Shown: positions 26,582 to 35,754, counted from the stretch's first letter. The stretch: DNA of 46,302 nucleotides from Methylococcaceae bacterium (GCA_947506155.1 CANNNV010000003.1:1-46302), one strand, 5' to 3'. Notes: generated by a model not told the origin, from the sequence alone. Numbers and translations are program-made.

Positions 26582-27565
26582 TCATTGATTCATTGCCACG
26601 ATCAACTCCGGCTCAAAACCAGCAATGGTATTGCCTTGATAAATACTCATAACCTTATCGGCGTATTTCGGATCGGTTGCATAACCTGCCCTCTGTAATT
26701 CAGCCATGTATTGTTCGGCATTGCCCGCTTTTTTCAACGCATCGCCATAACGCGGATTATTTTTTATAAAAGCCACATAATCCTTAAAACTTTCCTGAAA
26801 GGAATTGTAGGATCTAAAACCAGCATTGATTTTTTTGGGAATGCCCTGATCAAATTCCAGCGTGGCGACTTGGGCCTGCTTGCCCTGCCAAGCTTTATCA
26901 GCCTTAATGTTGAACAAATTAAAACTGTTGTCACCGTTACTGTTTTTTATTGTCGAACGGCCCCAGCCGCTTTCCAGCGCCGCTTGCGCCAAAATCACCT
27001 TGGGTTCCACACCCAATTCATGGCCTGCCTGAACCGCTAAAGGATATAAGCGTCGAATAAATTCTTCTACCGACTGTATCGGTTGCCTGTCGCTTTCCTT
27101 TACTGTAGTCATCGGAGCTAGTGGACGTCTATCGTGAACATAAGGTGTGACCATAACCTGGCCATCAGCAAAGCCAGTGCTTACCTGCCGAACCGGCTCA
27201 GCTCCACGCGCAACACTAGCTAATTTATTCAGATAATCTTCAACATCCGGTTTGGTATTTTCAGCTTTATGGCGACTCAATTGCTTGGCGATTAAGTCTG
27301 CCAAACCAACGCCGGGGGAACCCGACAAATGCACCGCCAACTGCTGGTCATACATGTCGTTGTAAAACTTGCTTTGATCATTATCCATCGCACCATCAGC
27401 CAGCTTTGCAGCGCGCATACTTTTAAGCACATTACTGATAAAAATGGCTTCAAATTGTTTAGCAACTTCTTTCAACGCTTCCGGCGAGTCTTTTCTGGCC
27501 TGGTTTTTTAATTTAGCTAGGCCATTAAAATCGGTATACACATCGGCATTTTGTGCAGTTAACAT
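26582..27565 (-). CDS. flgJ: Flagellar rod cap and peptidoglycan hydrolase FlgJ
   Basis: A 327-residue dual-function protein. The N-terminal third (about residues 25-100, with VAKQFEAIFISNVLKSMR and DMYDQQLA) is the rod-capping domain. The C-terminal half (about 165-320) is a glucosaminidase-type muramidase with the catalytic Glu198 in AALESGWG and the FNLFNIKAD motif. It works in the periplasm, scaffolding the growing rod while opening the murein layer. It has no cleavable signal because it is exported through the flagellar apparatus. Both domains are present, as in gamma- and betaproteobacteria. Confidence 0.95.
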   Translation of the reverse strand: MLTAQNADVYTDFNGLAKLKNQARKDSPEALKEVAKQFEAIFISNVLKSMRAAKLADGAMDNDQSKFYNDMYDQQLAVHLSGSPGVGLADLIAKQLSRHKAENTKPDVEDYLNKLASVARGAEPVRQVSTGFADGQVMVTPYVHDRRPLAPMTTVKESDRQPIQSVEEFIRRLYPLAVQAGHELGVEPKVILAQAALESGWGRSTIKNSNGDNSFNLFNIKADKAWQGKQAQVATLEFDQGIPKKINAGFRSYNSFQESFKDYVAFIKNNPRYGDALKKAGNAEQYMAELQRAGYATDPKYADKVMSIYQGNTIAGFEPELIVAMNQ

Positions 27566-27584
27566 AACAACCTCTGAGCCAACT

Positions 27585-28688
27585 TTAAATAACCATTAAC
27601 TCCGCATGTAAGGCACCGGCTGACTTCAACGCTTCAAGTATGGCCACTAGATCACTTGGTGCCGCACCAACTTCATTAACCGCTTTAACAATCTCATCCA
27701 ACGATACACCGGGATTAAACACAAACATGTGATTTTTTTCTTCTTCAATCTTGATGTTGGATTTCGGCGTAACCACTGTTTGACCGCTAGACAAGGCGTT
27801 GGGTTGGCTAACTTGAGGAGATTCGCTGATAGTGACGATCAAACTGCCGTGAGATACCGCCGCAGGTTGCACCCTGACCTTGCCGTTAATCACCACAGTC
27901 CCGGTTCGCGAATTAACAATCACGCGGGCCGGTGCATCATCAGGGATCACCAGCATATTCTCGACCACTGAAGCAAAGCTCACTTTCTGGCTGGGATCTA
28001 CCGGCGCACTCACTCTCACGGACGTCGCATCAATCGCTTTTGCGGTATTAGCACCTAATACCTTGTTAATAGACTCCGCCATCCGATTAGCGGTGGTAAA
28101 GTCCGAGCTATACAGATTAAAAATCAAGGCATCGCCTTCAGTAAAAGAGGTATTAACTGTACGCTCGACTATCGCCCCATTCGGTATACGGCCTACGTTG
28201 GGATTGTTGACGGTAATGCTGGAACCATCCTGGCCTGCTGCGCTCAAGCCGCTCACAATCAGACTTCCCTGGGCGATGGCATAAACCTGACCATCAGCCC
28301 CCTTCAACGGACTCATTAACAACGAACCGCCGCGCAAACTTTTGGCATCACCTATAGAAGAAACAGTTACATCAATCGCTTGGCCTGACTTGGCAAAAGC
28401 CGGAAGATCAGCCTGGATAGCGACAGCTGCAATATTTTTTGCTTTAGGATCAACGCCGGGAGGCAAGGTAATGCCGAGTCGCGTCAACATGCTACGTAAA
28501 CTTTGCCCGGTAAAGGTGGTTTTATCACCGGAGGTTCCCAGCCCAACAACCAAGCCATAGCCTACCAACTGGTTACTGCGTACACCCTCAATAGAGGCAA
28601 TATCCTTAATCCGTTCAGCACAGACTGAACCACTGTAAATCAAGAAAATCACCAGTAAAAAACCAACCAGTTTAAACAGCATATTCAC
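27585..28688 (-). CDS. flgI: Flagellar P-ring protein FlgI
   Basis: A 367-residue periplasmic protein that forms the P ring around the rod in the peptidoglycan layer. A Sec signal peptide is evident (hydrophobic residues 8-21, cleavage probably after SVCA). The mature part begins with the conserved [25 protein letters not shown]-type sequence. Translation probably begins at GTG with AAGGA seven bases upstream; an in-frame ATG lies two codons further on. It is needed together with FlgA, its periplasmic chaperone, which is encoded at the far end of this locus. Confidence 0.96.
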   Translation of the reverse strand: MNMLFKLVGFLLVIFLIYSGSVCAERIKDIASIEGVRSNQLVGYGLVVGLGTSGDKTTFTGQSLRSMLTRLGITLPPGVDPKAKNIAAVAIQADLPAFAKSGQAIDVTVSSIGDAKSLRGGSLLMSPLKGADGQVYAIAQGSLIVSGLSAAGQDGSSITVNNPNVGRIPNGAIVERTVNTSFTEGDALIFNLYSSDFTTANRMAESINKVLGANTAKAIDATSVRVSAPVDPSQKVSFASVVENMLVIPDDAPARVIVNSRTGTVVINGKVRVQPAAVSHGSLIVTISESPQVSQPNALSSGQTVVTPKSNIKIEEEKNHMFVFNPGVSLDEIVKAVNEVGAAPSDLVAILEALKSAGALHAELMVI

Positions 28689-28703
28689 ATCAAAATCCTT
28701 ATG

Positions 28704-29384
28704 TTAAAAGGGAAACCAGGGGCTTTGAACTATCCTTGCCAGCCAGCCCATTTTGCTCGCATCAGCCATAGATCCCTCACCGACGTACATAATGGTGACA
28801 TCAGCTACTTTGTCCGACGTAATAATATTGGTTGAATTGATATCGACCGGCCTGACGATGCCAGATAACCGGATAAACTCATCACCCTGATTTAACGTGA
28901 CTCGTTTCTCGCCCCGTACACTCAAGTTGCCGTTGGGTAACAGTTCGACCACCGTAACCGAAATATTGCCGCTTAAGCTGTTGCTTTGATCGGCCGCACC
29001 CTTGCCGGTAAAGGCTTTTTTTGATTCCAGCGTGGTCGTAACATCATTACCTGTGAGGACTTTTGCCGCCATGCCAAACAAGGTAGGCGCTGTAACCGAC
29101 ATCGTCGTATCTTTTTGCGTGGAAAAATCGTCATCCTTTTTCGCCTGGGTTTTCTCCAGCAGCGTAATGGTCAGAATATCCCCGACTCTTTTTGCCGTTT
29201 GGTCTTCAAACAAGCGAGTATCGTAACCGGACTGGTAGATGGAGCCGCTGCTTTGTGGTGGCGGTCTTAAATCGGCGGGAGCTACCGGCGCAAAAGCTGG
29301 ATCTCTTTGGGGTATTGTGGTGCATGCTGCTAAAAATAACAGCATGACCGAAATAGTCCAGAAACCAAAATAATTGCCCATCAT
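28704..29384 (-). CDS. flgH: Flagellar L-ring lipoprotein FlgH
   Basis: A 226-residue outer-membrane lipoprotein that forms the L ring. A lipoprotein signal with lipobox LAAC (Cys at about residue 21) is clear. The mature part contains the family motifs SIYQSGYDTRLFEDQTAKRVGDILTI and GNLSVRGEK. Two adjacent ATG codons could serve as the start; the purine-rich AAGGGGGG upstream serves either. It lies 15 bases downstream of flgG and before flgI in the usual order. Confidence 0.96.
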   Translation of the reverse strand: MMGNYFGFWTISVMLLFLAACTTIPQRDPAFAPVAPADLRPPPQSSGSIYQSGYDTRLFEDQTAKRVGDILTITLLEKTQAKKDDDFSTQKDTTMSVTAPTLFGMAAKVLTGNDVTTTLESKKAFTGKGAADQSNSLSGNISVTVVELLPNGNLSVRGEKRVTLNQGDEFIRLSGIVRPVDINSTNIITSDKVADVTIMYVGEGSMADASKMGWLARIVQSPWFPF

Positions 29385-29399
29385 GCCCCCCTTTTTGAT

Positions 29400-30188
29400 T
29401 TACAATTGTTGCGTCACAAAAGACAGCATCTGATCGGTCGTTGAAATCGCCTTAGAGTTCATTTCATAAGCACGTTGCGTTTCAATCATATTGACCAGCT
29501 CTTCAACGACATTGACGTTAGAGGTTTCTAGAGAACCTTGGTTCAAGGTTCCGAATTCGGCTTGACCCGGTGTTCCAATAAGCGGCGCGCCACTGGCACC
29601 AGATTCGCGATAAAGGTTGGAGCCTACCGCTTCCAAACCGGTGGGATTGATAAAATTGGCGGTCTGAATTTGCCCTAATACGGTCGGTGTCGTTGTGCTC
29701 GGTATCAAAGCGGATACCGTACCGTCAGTTCCGATGGTGACACTCAAGGCATCGGCTGGCACGGTGATCGCCGGGTTCAATGTCAACCCGTCTGTAGTGA
29801 CTAACTGGCCAGTTGCATCCAATTTTAGCGATCCATCACGGGTATAATTAATATCACCGTTAGGCATGGTCACTTGCAAAAATCCCCGACCATTAATGGC
29901 CACATCCAGCGCGTTACCTGAAGGCTGAATATTGCCCTGGGTATGCAGCTTTTCAGTGCCCACCGTTTTCACTCCGGTTCCTAACTGCAGGCCGGTGGGT
30001 AGCTGGGTATTTTGCGTGGCTGGTGCGCCGACCTGCCGAATATTCTGATACATCAGATCTTCAAAAATGGCCCGCCCGCTTTTAAAGCCTGTAGTATTGA
30101 CGTTCGCTAGGTTATTGGAAATAACAGCCATTCTGGTTTGCTGCGCATCCAGTCCGGTTTTAGCCACCCATAGTGCACGTTCTGTCAT
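29400..30188 (-). CDS. flgG: Flagellar distal rod protein FlgG
   Basis: A 262-residue rod protein secreted through the flagellar export apparatus. The N-terminus ([16 protein letters not shown], then [16 protein letters not shown]) and C-terminal helix ([30 protein letters not shown]-type) are strongly conserved, and the family length of about 260 is kept. It builds the straight distal rod inside the P and L rings. An AGGAGA ribosome-binding site precedes the ATG. An 87-base gap separates it from flgF. Confidence 0.96.
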   Translation of the reverse strand: MTERALWVAKTGLDAQQTRMAVISNNLANVNTTGFKSGRAIFEDLMYQNIRQVGAPATQNTQLPTGLQLGTGVKTVGTEKLHTQGNIQPSGNALDVAINGRGFLQVTMPNGDINYTRDGSLKLDATGQLVTTDGLTLNPAITVPADALSVTIGTDGTVSALIPSTTTPTVLGQIQTANFINPTGLEAVGSNLYRESGASGAPLIGTPGQAEFGTLNQGSLETSNVNVVEELVNMIETQRAYEMNSKAISTTDQMLSFVTQQL

Positions 30189-30275
30189 GGTAATCTCCTA
30201 AGTGCCAATTTATTGTCTTACTTGAATCCAAAGCAGGGTTCATGCCAAGCTAGTTTTAAAGATTTACCTAGGCAC

Positions 30276-31016
30276 CTACATTTGCATCAGCTTAGCGCTA
30301 GCAGCGGAGTTTTCATCGACACTTTTCATCACCTTGGTTTGCAACTCAAAATTTCTTGCCAGTTCGATCATGTCGACCATTGCGGTCAACGCATTCACAT
30401 TACTACCTTCCAAAACGCCCTGCGCCAAGCTAACATCAGCACTGGCAGCCACCAGCTTGCCATCTTTAGCACGTAACAAAACATCAGCAGATTTTTCCAG
30501 ATTCTCCGCTGCCAGCTTAACCATTTTGATCCGACCGACCTGTACCTGGGTTGTCGCATTACCGGAACCTAATGGAATAATACTGATGGTACCGTCACTG
30601 CCTATACTCAGCTTTTCCGATGGCGGAATGGTAATAGGGCCGTCTTCCCCCAGCACTTGCAATCCCGCACCTGTCTTTAACAAACCTTCTGTCGTAACCC
30701 TAAGATCACCGGCACGGGTATACGCTTCCTTACCGTCAGCCCCTTTAACCGCAAAATAACCTTCACCGTTAATAGCGACATCCAGATCACCACCGGTGGT
30801 CTGCATCGCGCCAGTAGCAAGATCTAGCCAGGGTTTTTCATTCATGGCATAAACTCGAGTGGGAAAGCCTGCTCCCGTTAATGGCCTGCTGCAAAACTGT
30901 TCCAGGTCTGATTTAAAACCCGTAGTTTGGGCATTTGCCAAATTATTAGCGTTTGTCGATTGAGCTATTAGCGTCTGCTTCGCGCCGCTCATGGCAATAT
31001 ATAAACTACGATCCAT
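30276..31016 (-). CDS. flgF: Flagellar proximal rod protein FlgF
   Basis: A 246-residue rod protein of the FlgF/FlgG group. It starts with DRSLYIAMSGAKQTLIAQSTNANNLAN-like sequence, in which the NNLAN motif is followed by A-TTGFKSDLEQF. It ends with the helical LEGSNVNALTAMVDMIELARNFELQTKVMK-type segment. FlgF forms part of the proximal rod with FlgB and FlgC. It lies between flgE and flgG in the standard order and has the usual family length. Confidence 0.95.
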   Translation of the reverse strand: MDRSLYIAMSGAKQTLIAQSTNANNLANAQTTGFKSDLEQFCSRPLTGAGFPTRVYAMNEKPWLDLATGAMQTTGGDLDVAINGEGYFAVKGADGKEAYTRAGDLRVTTEGLLKTGAGLQVLGEDGPITIPPSEKLSIGSDGTISIIPLGSGNATTQVQVGRIKMVKLAAENLEKSADVLLRAKDGKLVAASADVSLAQGVLEGSNVNALTAMVDMIELARNFELQTKVMKSVDENSAASAKLMQM

Positions 31017-31045
31017 AATCCCCCCTTATCTTCAAAAACAACAAG

Positions 31046-33283
31046 CTAAGCTCGCAGTATCGTTTCTATCAGAGTTTTTTCGGTGGTGATCGTTTGAGAG
31101 TTAGCTTGATAAGCCTGTTGCGCAATAATCAACTTAACCAACTGTGCGGACAAATCGACATTGGAGCCTTCCAGGGCTGAGGATTGTATAGTCCCAAAAT
31201 TATTATCACCACCCGCGCCATAAATAGGCGAACCGGAACTTGAGGTCTGACCCCAGGTAGTATCGCCTAGCTTGGCTAACGCCTGATTACTTTGAAACCT
31301 TGCCAGCGCCACCTGCCCTAAAGCCTTAGAGCCGCCGTTACTGTACCGTGCAAACACCACCCCGGTACCATCGACATCAATACCGGTTAAATTACCGGCA
31401 GGCAAACCATCTTGAGTCAAACCATTCACGCTAAAAGGCGTGGCAAACTGGGTCGTACCAAAAAAATCAATATCAAAGGCCATCGGAGCCACTCTGGAAT
31501 TGGGATTAATTTTTGCTAAATCAATCGACCCAAAATCCACTTTGGTCGCAGGTGCAATTCCCGCACTGGCGGCGTTAACGGCAGCGTCATAGGCATTCGC
31601 AGCGGTTTGGGCAAGCACCGCATCAGCCGCCGAAGTAACGGCAAGAGCCGCAGCAGTCGTGGCCGTAGCATTGTCACTAACGGCCGCTGCTGCCGTCGCA
31701 TAAGCGGCAGCAGAAGCTGCTGCCGTTGCTGCCGTTGTTTTAGCCGTAGCAGCCAATGCTGTAGCGGTAGGCGTGGTATTAACCGTAGCCGCATCGGCGG
31801 CCAAGGTATTGGCAGATGCCTTGGCCACCAAGGCTCCTGCAACAGCAGATTGCTTGGCGGTGGTCACAGCAGCGGTAACTGCCGCGTTATAGTTAGTCAA
31901 CGCGGTCTGGGCAAGAACAGCGTCGGCGGCAGCAGTAGTGGCAAGGCCAGCTGCCGTAGTGCCTGTAGCAGCGTCAACAACAAGTGCTGCCGAAGTAGCA
32001 TAAGCAGTAGCAGAAGTAGCTGCAGTCGTTGCGGCAGTTACCCACGCTGTAGCGGCGGCAGAAGCCGAGGGAATAAGATTCGCTGTTTGTATTGCAGTAG
32101 CAGAGATAACCGCAGCTCCTGTAGAAGCTACAGCAGTACCGGCCGCAGTTACCGCTGCTGTTGCAAGAGCAGCGGCATATCCAATCCCCGCCGTTGCCGT
32201 TGCCGCAGCAGATGCCGCTGCAGTATCTGTTTGCGCGGTTACGGTATCAGCCGCCGCAGTGACAGCGATGGCGGTTGGTGGACTAACGGCGAGAGCATTG
32301 GTATAGACTGTCGGCAACGATGTAGCCGTACCGGGTAAAAGTAAAGTACCTAATGCAGCCGTGGTATCCGTAACCGCTTTATTAGCCGCCACCACAGTCG
32401 CAGCCGTAGCAATAGAGGCTGCACCGACACCGACGTCACTCAATAATCCCGATGCAGTAAAGGTCATCGGTATCGGTGCACCGGGAGTATTAACGGTTGC
32501 CGACACTGTCGATGCGGCTGCCGCTGCCGGTGGCACGGCAGGCCCACCACTGGTAATACCAAAGCCATCTAGAAATAAATAAGCATCCCATACATTAGCC
32601 ACTGGCGTTTTCACATAATAAGTCGAGGCTATATGGGCATTACCCTGAGTATCGTAAGTGGTGATTGAAGTGGTATTGTTATAAGACAATGGATCTTTAG
32701 GATCAAACAGCGCAACTGTCGGCGCGCTAGCAGCGCCGTTAATATTCAATTTCATCGCGATATTTTCAGTCGTGTTGGGCAAGCCCTGGGCGGTATCAAT
32801 CGTCAGTGGTCTAAAAACGCCGACACTAAAACCTTCCGCTGCAGTAGTACCGTTAGGAGCAAAAGCCAATAAATATTTACCTTGACTATTAATGACATTA
32901 CCTTTGCTATCCAGCTGAAAGGCGCCGTTGCGGGTATAAGCAGTAGGCAATGAAGGATCCACTGCGGCATTTAGATTAGCAGGATCAGGAAGATTGACGT
33001 TATCAGCTACCACAAAAAAACCATTACCACTGACAGCAAGATCAAGGCTGTTTTGGGTAGATTCTATATTACCCTGATTAAATTGTTGCGCTACTTCAGT
33101 GACTCTGACGCCTGCACCAGGCTGGGTTTTGCTGACACCACCGATACTAGATGCGTAGACATCAGCAAATTCCGCTCTTGATTCTTTAAAACCGGTGGTT
33201 TGCGAATTAGCAATATTATTACCGGTTACTTGTAAACTTGTTGAAGCAGCTTTTAAGCCACTTAATGCTGTTGCAAAACCCAT
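31046..33283 (-). CDS. flgE: Flagellar hook protein FlgE with large Ala/Thr-rich insertion
   Basis: A 745-residue hook subunit, almost twice the length of typical FlgE (about 400). Conserved ends are present: FATALSGLKAASTSLQVTGNNIANSQTTGFKESRAEF at the start, and the terminal GSNVDLSAQLVKLIIAQQAYQANSQTI region. Residues from about 250 to 580 are a low-complexity, helix-prone region dominated by Ala and Thr. It contains three related blocks with the wording ADTVTAQT or ADAVLAQT at residues 345, 453 and 553. The flanking hook domains are intact (YYVKTPVANVWDAYLFLDG before, SIDLAKINPNSRVAPMAF after), so the gene is probably functional with an extended surface domain. Confidence 0.94.
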   Translation of the reverse strand: MGFATALSGLKAASTSLQVTGNNIANSQTTGFKESRAEFADVYASSIGGVSKTQPGAGVRVTEVAQQFNQGNIESTQNSLDLAVSGNGFFVVADNVNLPDPANLNAAVDPSLPTAYTRNGAFQLDSKGNVINSQGKYLLAFAPNGTTAAEGFSVGVFRPLTIDTAQGLPNTTENIAMKLNINGAASAPTVALFDPKDPLSYNNTTSITTYDTQGNAHIASTYYVKTPVANVWDAYLFLDGFGITSGGPAVPPAAAAASTVSATVNTPGAPIPMTFTASGLLSDVGVGAASIATAATVVAANKAVTDTTAALGTLLLPGTATSLPTVYTNALAVSPPTAIAVTAAADTVTAQTDTAAASAAATATAGIGYAAALATAAVTAAGTAVASTGAAVISATAIQTANLIPSASAAATAWVTAATTAATSATAYATSAALVVDAATGTTAAGLATTAAADAVLAQTALTNYNAAVTAAVTTAKQSAVAGALVAKASANTLAADAATVNTTPTATALAATAKTTAATAAASAAAYATAAAAVSDNATATTAAALAVTSAADAVLAQTAANAYDAAVNAASAGIAPATKVDFGSIDLAKINPNSRVAPMAFDIDFFGTTQFATPFSVNGLTQDGLPAGNLTGIDVDGTGVVFARYSNGGSKALGQVALARFQSNQALAKLGDTTWGQTSSSGSPIYGAGGDNNFGTIQSSALEGSNVDLSAQLVKLIIAQQAYQANSQTITTEKTLIETILRA
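31544..32536 (-). repeat. Degenerate Ala/Thr-rich repeat region inside flgE
   Basis: About 1 kb of GC-rich, internally repetitive DNA encoding FlgE residues 250-580. The block ending in ADAVLAQTA-x-x-x-YxAAV occurs at residues 453 and 553, exactly 300 bases apart, and a weaker copy (ADTVTAQTD) lies about 108 residues earlier. Each block also has an AYATxAAxVxDxAT segment. The composition keeps the other frames largely free of stop codons, which creates long but meaningless antisense frames here. Confidence 0.85.
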
Positions 33284-33298
33284 GTCACACCTCCAACC

Positions 33299-33973
33299 CT
33301 AAAGAATTTGTTTAATCTGATTAACATTAACGCTGCCCAGTCCTCCGGCCAGATTAACTTTTATTCCGGTGCCGCCTGCGCCGACACTGACGCTGTCAAC
33401 TTGCGAATTAATATCTGTCGCTAACACCGTATTATTACCAGCAATAGTAGCTGTTGCGGCAATTTTATATACACCTGGACTTGCCATCACGCCTTTGGAA
33501 TTGGTACCGTCCCAGCTAAACGGTACGCTTCCTGTCGCCTGAGCCCCTAAGTCAACTGTTTGTACGACTGAGCCCGTGGCATCGATTACCTGAACCTTAA
33601 CATCCGGCGAACTGGCTGATAAATTAACATCACCCGTAATCGTGCCGCCGACAGCTAATAAGCCCTGAGTTCCTGGCGCTGATACCCGCCGTCCGACCAG
33701 ACTGGTTGCCTCTAGTGCCTGGCTGTCGGTGATTGAACTTGCAAATGAAGCAAATGATGATTGTAAGCTCTGAATTCCTGATACGGTTCCAAACTGGGCC
33801 ATTTGGGTTATGAAATCGCCATTTGTCATTGGGCTTGATGGATCTTGATGAGTCATTTGCGTAGTCATTAGTTTTAAAAAATCAGCTTGGCCTAATGACG
33901 TCGATTTAGCGGCTGTTGCCGTTGCTAATTTTGGCGTAGTAGTTAAACTACTGTAATCATTGACTATGGCCAT
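33299..33973 (-). CDS. flgD: Flagellar hook cap protein FlgD
   Basis: A 224-residue hook scaffolding protein. The signature FLKLMTTQMTHQDPSSP followed by F-TQMAQF-TVSGIQSL (about residues 33-70) is the conserved N-terminal region that directs export and cap formation. The C-terminal part is a beta-sandwich (FlgD Ig-like) with SFSWDGTNSKG-type wording (here PFSWDGTNSKGV). It caps the hook during FlgE polymerisation and is then discarded. It sits between flgC and flgE, 15 bases from flgE. Confidence 0.95.
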   Translation of the reverse strand: MAIVNDYSSLTTTPKLATATAAKSTSLGQADFLKLMTTQMTHQDPSSPMTNGDFITQMAQFGTVSGIQSLQSSFASFASSITDSQALEATSLVGRRVSAPGTQGLLAVGGTITGDVNLSASSPDVKVQVIDATGSVVQTVDLGAQATGSVPFSWDGTNSKGVMASPGVYKIAATATIAGNNTVLATDINSQVDSVSVGAGGTGIKVNLAGGLGSVNVNQIKQIL

Positions 33974-33982
33974 GTTATCCCC

Positions 33983-34396
33983 TTACTGTCCCATTTTTAA
34001 AGTCTGAAGCATCATCTGCTTTGCGGTATTCAAAACGTCCACATTATTTTGATACGAGCGGGATGCCGACATCATATTGGCCATTTCTTCAACGGTATTG
34101 ACATTGGATTTATAGATGTAACCGTTTTTATCAGCCAGAGGATGATTGGGGGCATACTCCATGACAGGAACTTCCTGGCTCTCAACCACACCCAATACTT
34201 TTACTTTACTGGTAGCATTTTGCTTATTGATCACATTATTTAATTCAGCGGCAAACACGGGTTGCCTGGATTTGTAAACATCAGCCTCGCTGTTACCGAC
34301 ACTGTTGGCATTGGATATATTACTTGCGACTAGATTGAGCCTTAACGATTGAGCGTTCATGCCGCTACCGGCAATATCAAAGATACTTAAGCTCAT
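33983..34396 (-). CDS. flgC: Flagellar proximal rod protein FlgC
   Basis: A 137-residue rod protein of standard length. The N-terminal motif IFDIAGSGMNAQSLRLNLVASNISNANS and the C-terminal helix VEEMANMMSASRSYQNNVDVLNTAKQMMLQTL identify FlgC. It has no signal peptide and is exported by the flagellar apparatus to form the proximal rod with FlgB and FlgF. It follows flgB by 2 bases, so the two are co-translated. Confidence 0.95.
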   Translation of the reverse strand: MSLSIFDIAGSGMNAQSLRLNLVASNISNANSVGNSEADVYKSRQPVFAAELNNVINKQNATSKVKVLGVVESQEVPVMEYAPNHPLADKNGYIYKSNVNTVEEMANMMSASRSYQNNVDVLNTAKQMMLQTLKMGQ

Positions 34397-34398
34397 GA

Positions 34399-34791
34399 TT
34401 ATTGTCCTCTGATTGCAGTCATTAAACCTGCAAAATCGTCACCAATAAAATGCAAACTGGCCTGATACTGCACTGCATTTTCAGCATATCTGGCCTGTTC
34501 AATATGGGGTTCCACGGTGTTACCATCTAATGACACTTGATTGGGATTTCGGTACATGACATTAGCACCAAACAGCTGTTGCTGTGGTGTAATATGTCCA
34601 GGCTGGGTGCGTTCCATACTAACAGCTGAAACCACGCTTTGTTTTAGAACTGATTTAAAATCCAGATCACGCGCCTTAAAATTCGGCGTATCTGCATTGG
34701 CCAAATTAGCAGCCAGTATCTCACCACGTTTTTCTCTAAAAGTCAGAAGCTTAGGTTCAATGCCTAGCGCTGTGTCGAAATTAATTGCCAT
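34399..34791 (-). CDS. flgB: Flagellar proximal rod protein FlgB
   Basis: A 130-residue rod protein, first of the flgBCDEFGHIJKL operon. It starts with INFDTALGIEPKLLTFREKRGEILAANLANADTPNFKARDLDF and ends with the QYQASLHFIGDDFAGLMTAIRGQ helix. I chose the internal ATG with AGGAGA upstream. The same frame stays open for 20 more codons, but that extension would run across the sigma-54-type promoter at 34827-34842 and is not FlgB-like. FlgB joins the rod to the MS ring. Confidence 0.95.
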   Translation of the reverse strand: MAINFDTALGIEPKLLTFREKRGEILAANLANADTPNFKARDLDFKSVLKQSVVSAVSMERTQPGHITPQQQLFGANVMYRNPNQVSLDGNTVEPHIEQARYAENAVQYQASLHFIGDDFAGLMTAIRGQ

Positions 34792-34826
34792 GATCTGTCT
34801 CCTGATTACTGGTACAAAACCAAAAA

Positions 34827-34842
34827 AGCACAGTGCATGCCA
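34827..34842 (-). promoter_or_regulatory. Sigma-54-type promoter for flgB operon
   Basis: Read on the minus strand the sequence is TGGCATGCACTGTGCT: GG and GC are separated by exactly 10 bases, as required for RpoN promoters (consensus TGGCAC-N5-TTGC). The GC element lies 36 bases before the flgB ATG, so transcription would begin about 25 bases before the start codon. RpoN control of rod-hook operons is known from Pseudomonas and Vibrio. The activator gene (FleQ or FlrC type) is not in this window. Confidence 0.65.
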
Positions 34843-35020
34843 CAAAATCACAACACATAAAAATCAATCAGATATAATTTTTAAAATTATTTCCTCTGCT
34901 CTGTAGTTAGATGGGCTTAGAATATTAAAAGGAACCGCTAATAACCATCTCGGTAATGTCAATAAATTGACCAGCATGATTCATGCTTGGTAAGTTAACT
35001 GAGCAATAGAGAAACGCTTG

Positions 35021-35722
35021 ATGATAAAAAATGCCCCACTCATGTTGATTTTGGCTTTTGTTGTTTTTGCTACAGCGCATGCAAAACAAGGTTCGCAATC
35101 ACATGAATCTATTGATGAAACCGTTAAAGCCTATATTGCAAAAAATATAAATTTACCGGGGGAATATGAAGTGACTGTAACGCCATTGGATAATCGCTTA
35201 GATTTGCCCCAATGTGACGAGCCACTAGAAGCCTTTACAACAACTGATGCAATCAAGGCCGGAAGAGTGACTATCGGCGTACGCTGTAATGATATGGAAA
35301 AGAAATGGTCAATTTTTACATCAGCGATACTTAAGACCTATCAAATAGTTGTAGTTTTATCTCAACCAATACAACGGGGAGAAATTATTACCCGAGCACA
35401 TCTTGCCATGGAAAAACGAGAAACATCTAATCTTAGAGATGATTTTGTCACTCAACTAGAACACGTTGAAAACAAACAGACCACGCGTCAACTCAAGGTC
35501 GGAACTATCCTTAGCCTAAAAAACGTGGTCGAACCTATATTGATCAAAAGAGGAGATAAAGTTGTTATTAGCACAAAAAAATCTGATTTTTCTATTAAAA
35601 TGAGCGGGATAGCCATAACCGACGGCATCAAAAATCAGCTAATCAAGGTTAAAAATCAGAATTCTGGACGAATTATTAATGCAACTGTCGTCGAACCTGG
35701 CCTGGTTTCTGTTGATTATTAA
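35021..35722 (+). CDS. flgA: Flagellar P-ring assembly chaperone FlgA
   Basis: A 233-residue periplasmic chaperone for FlgI. An N-terminal Sec signal peptide ends near AHA, followed by the SAF-domain region (about residues 110-225) with the wording RGEIITRAHLAMEKRE and the final NxxSGRIINATVVEPGLVSVDY. The C-terminal SAF part is the conserved core. The ATG is preceded in frame by TTG, which could add one residue. It is divergent from the flgB operon and starts the flgA-flgM-flgN set on the plus strand. Confidence 0.94.
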   Translation: MIKNAPLMLILAFVVFATAHAKQGSQSHESIDETVKAYIAKNINLPGEYEVTVTPLDNRLDLPQCDEPLEAFTTTDAIKAGRVTIGVRCNDMEKKWSIFTSAILKTYQIVVVLSQPIQRGEIITRAHLAMEKRETSNLRDDFVTQLEHVENKQTTRQLKVGTILSLKNVVEPILIKRGDKVVISTKKSDFSIKMSGIAITDGIKNQLIKVKNQNSGRIINATVVEPGLVSVDY

Positions 35723-35727
35723 ACTGT

Positions 35728-35754
35728 TAAAGTTTTCTATCCCATTGCCGACAA
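35728..35754 (+). promoter_or_regulatory. Sigma-28 (FliA) promoter for flgMN
   Basis: TAAAGTTT (35728-35735) and GCCGACAA (35747-35754) are separated by exactly 11 bases. The enterobacterial FliA consensus is TAAAGTTT-N11-GCCGATAA, so only one base differs. It lies between the flgA stop codon and flgM, about 35 bases upstream of the flgM ATG. This gives flgM the classic feedback arrangement, in which the anti-sigma factor is made from a promoter of the sigma factor it inhibits. Confidence 0.88.

Noticed and set aside
26654-26664. Perfect GCCGATAA (sigma-28 -10) on the minus strand near the end of flgJ
   Set aside because: The -35 element at the required 11-base spacing reads TGCAACCG, not TAAAGTTT. 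The match is explained by flgJ codons (Ala-Asp-Lys).
31607-32338. Long plus-strand frame (Ser/Arg/Cys-rich, 243 codons) opposite flgE
   Set aside because: It lies entirely antisense to the Ala/Thr repeat region of flgE. The composition is what the GC-biased Ala codons give when read backwards, and it has no ribosome-binding site.
34792-34851. N-terminal extension of FlgB by 20 residues
   Set aside because: The internal ATG has AGGAGA and the correct family start; the extension would cover the sigma-54-type promoter.
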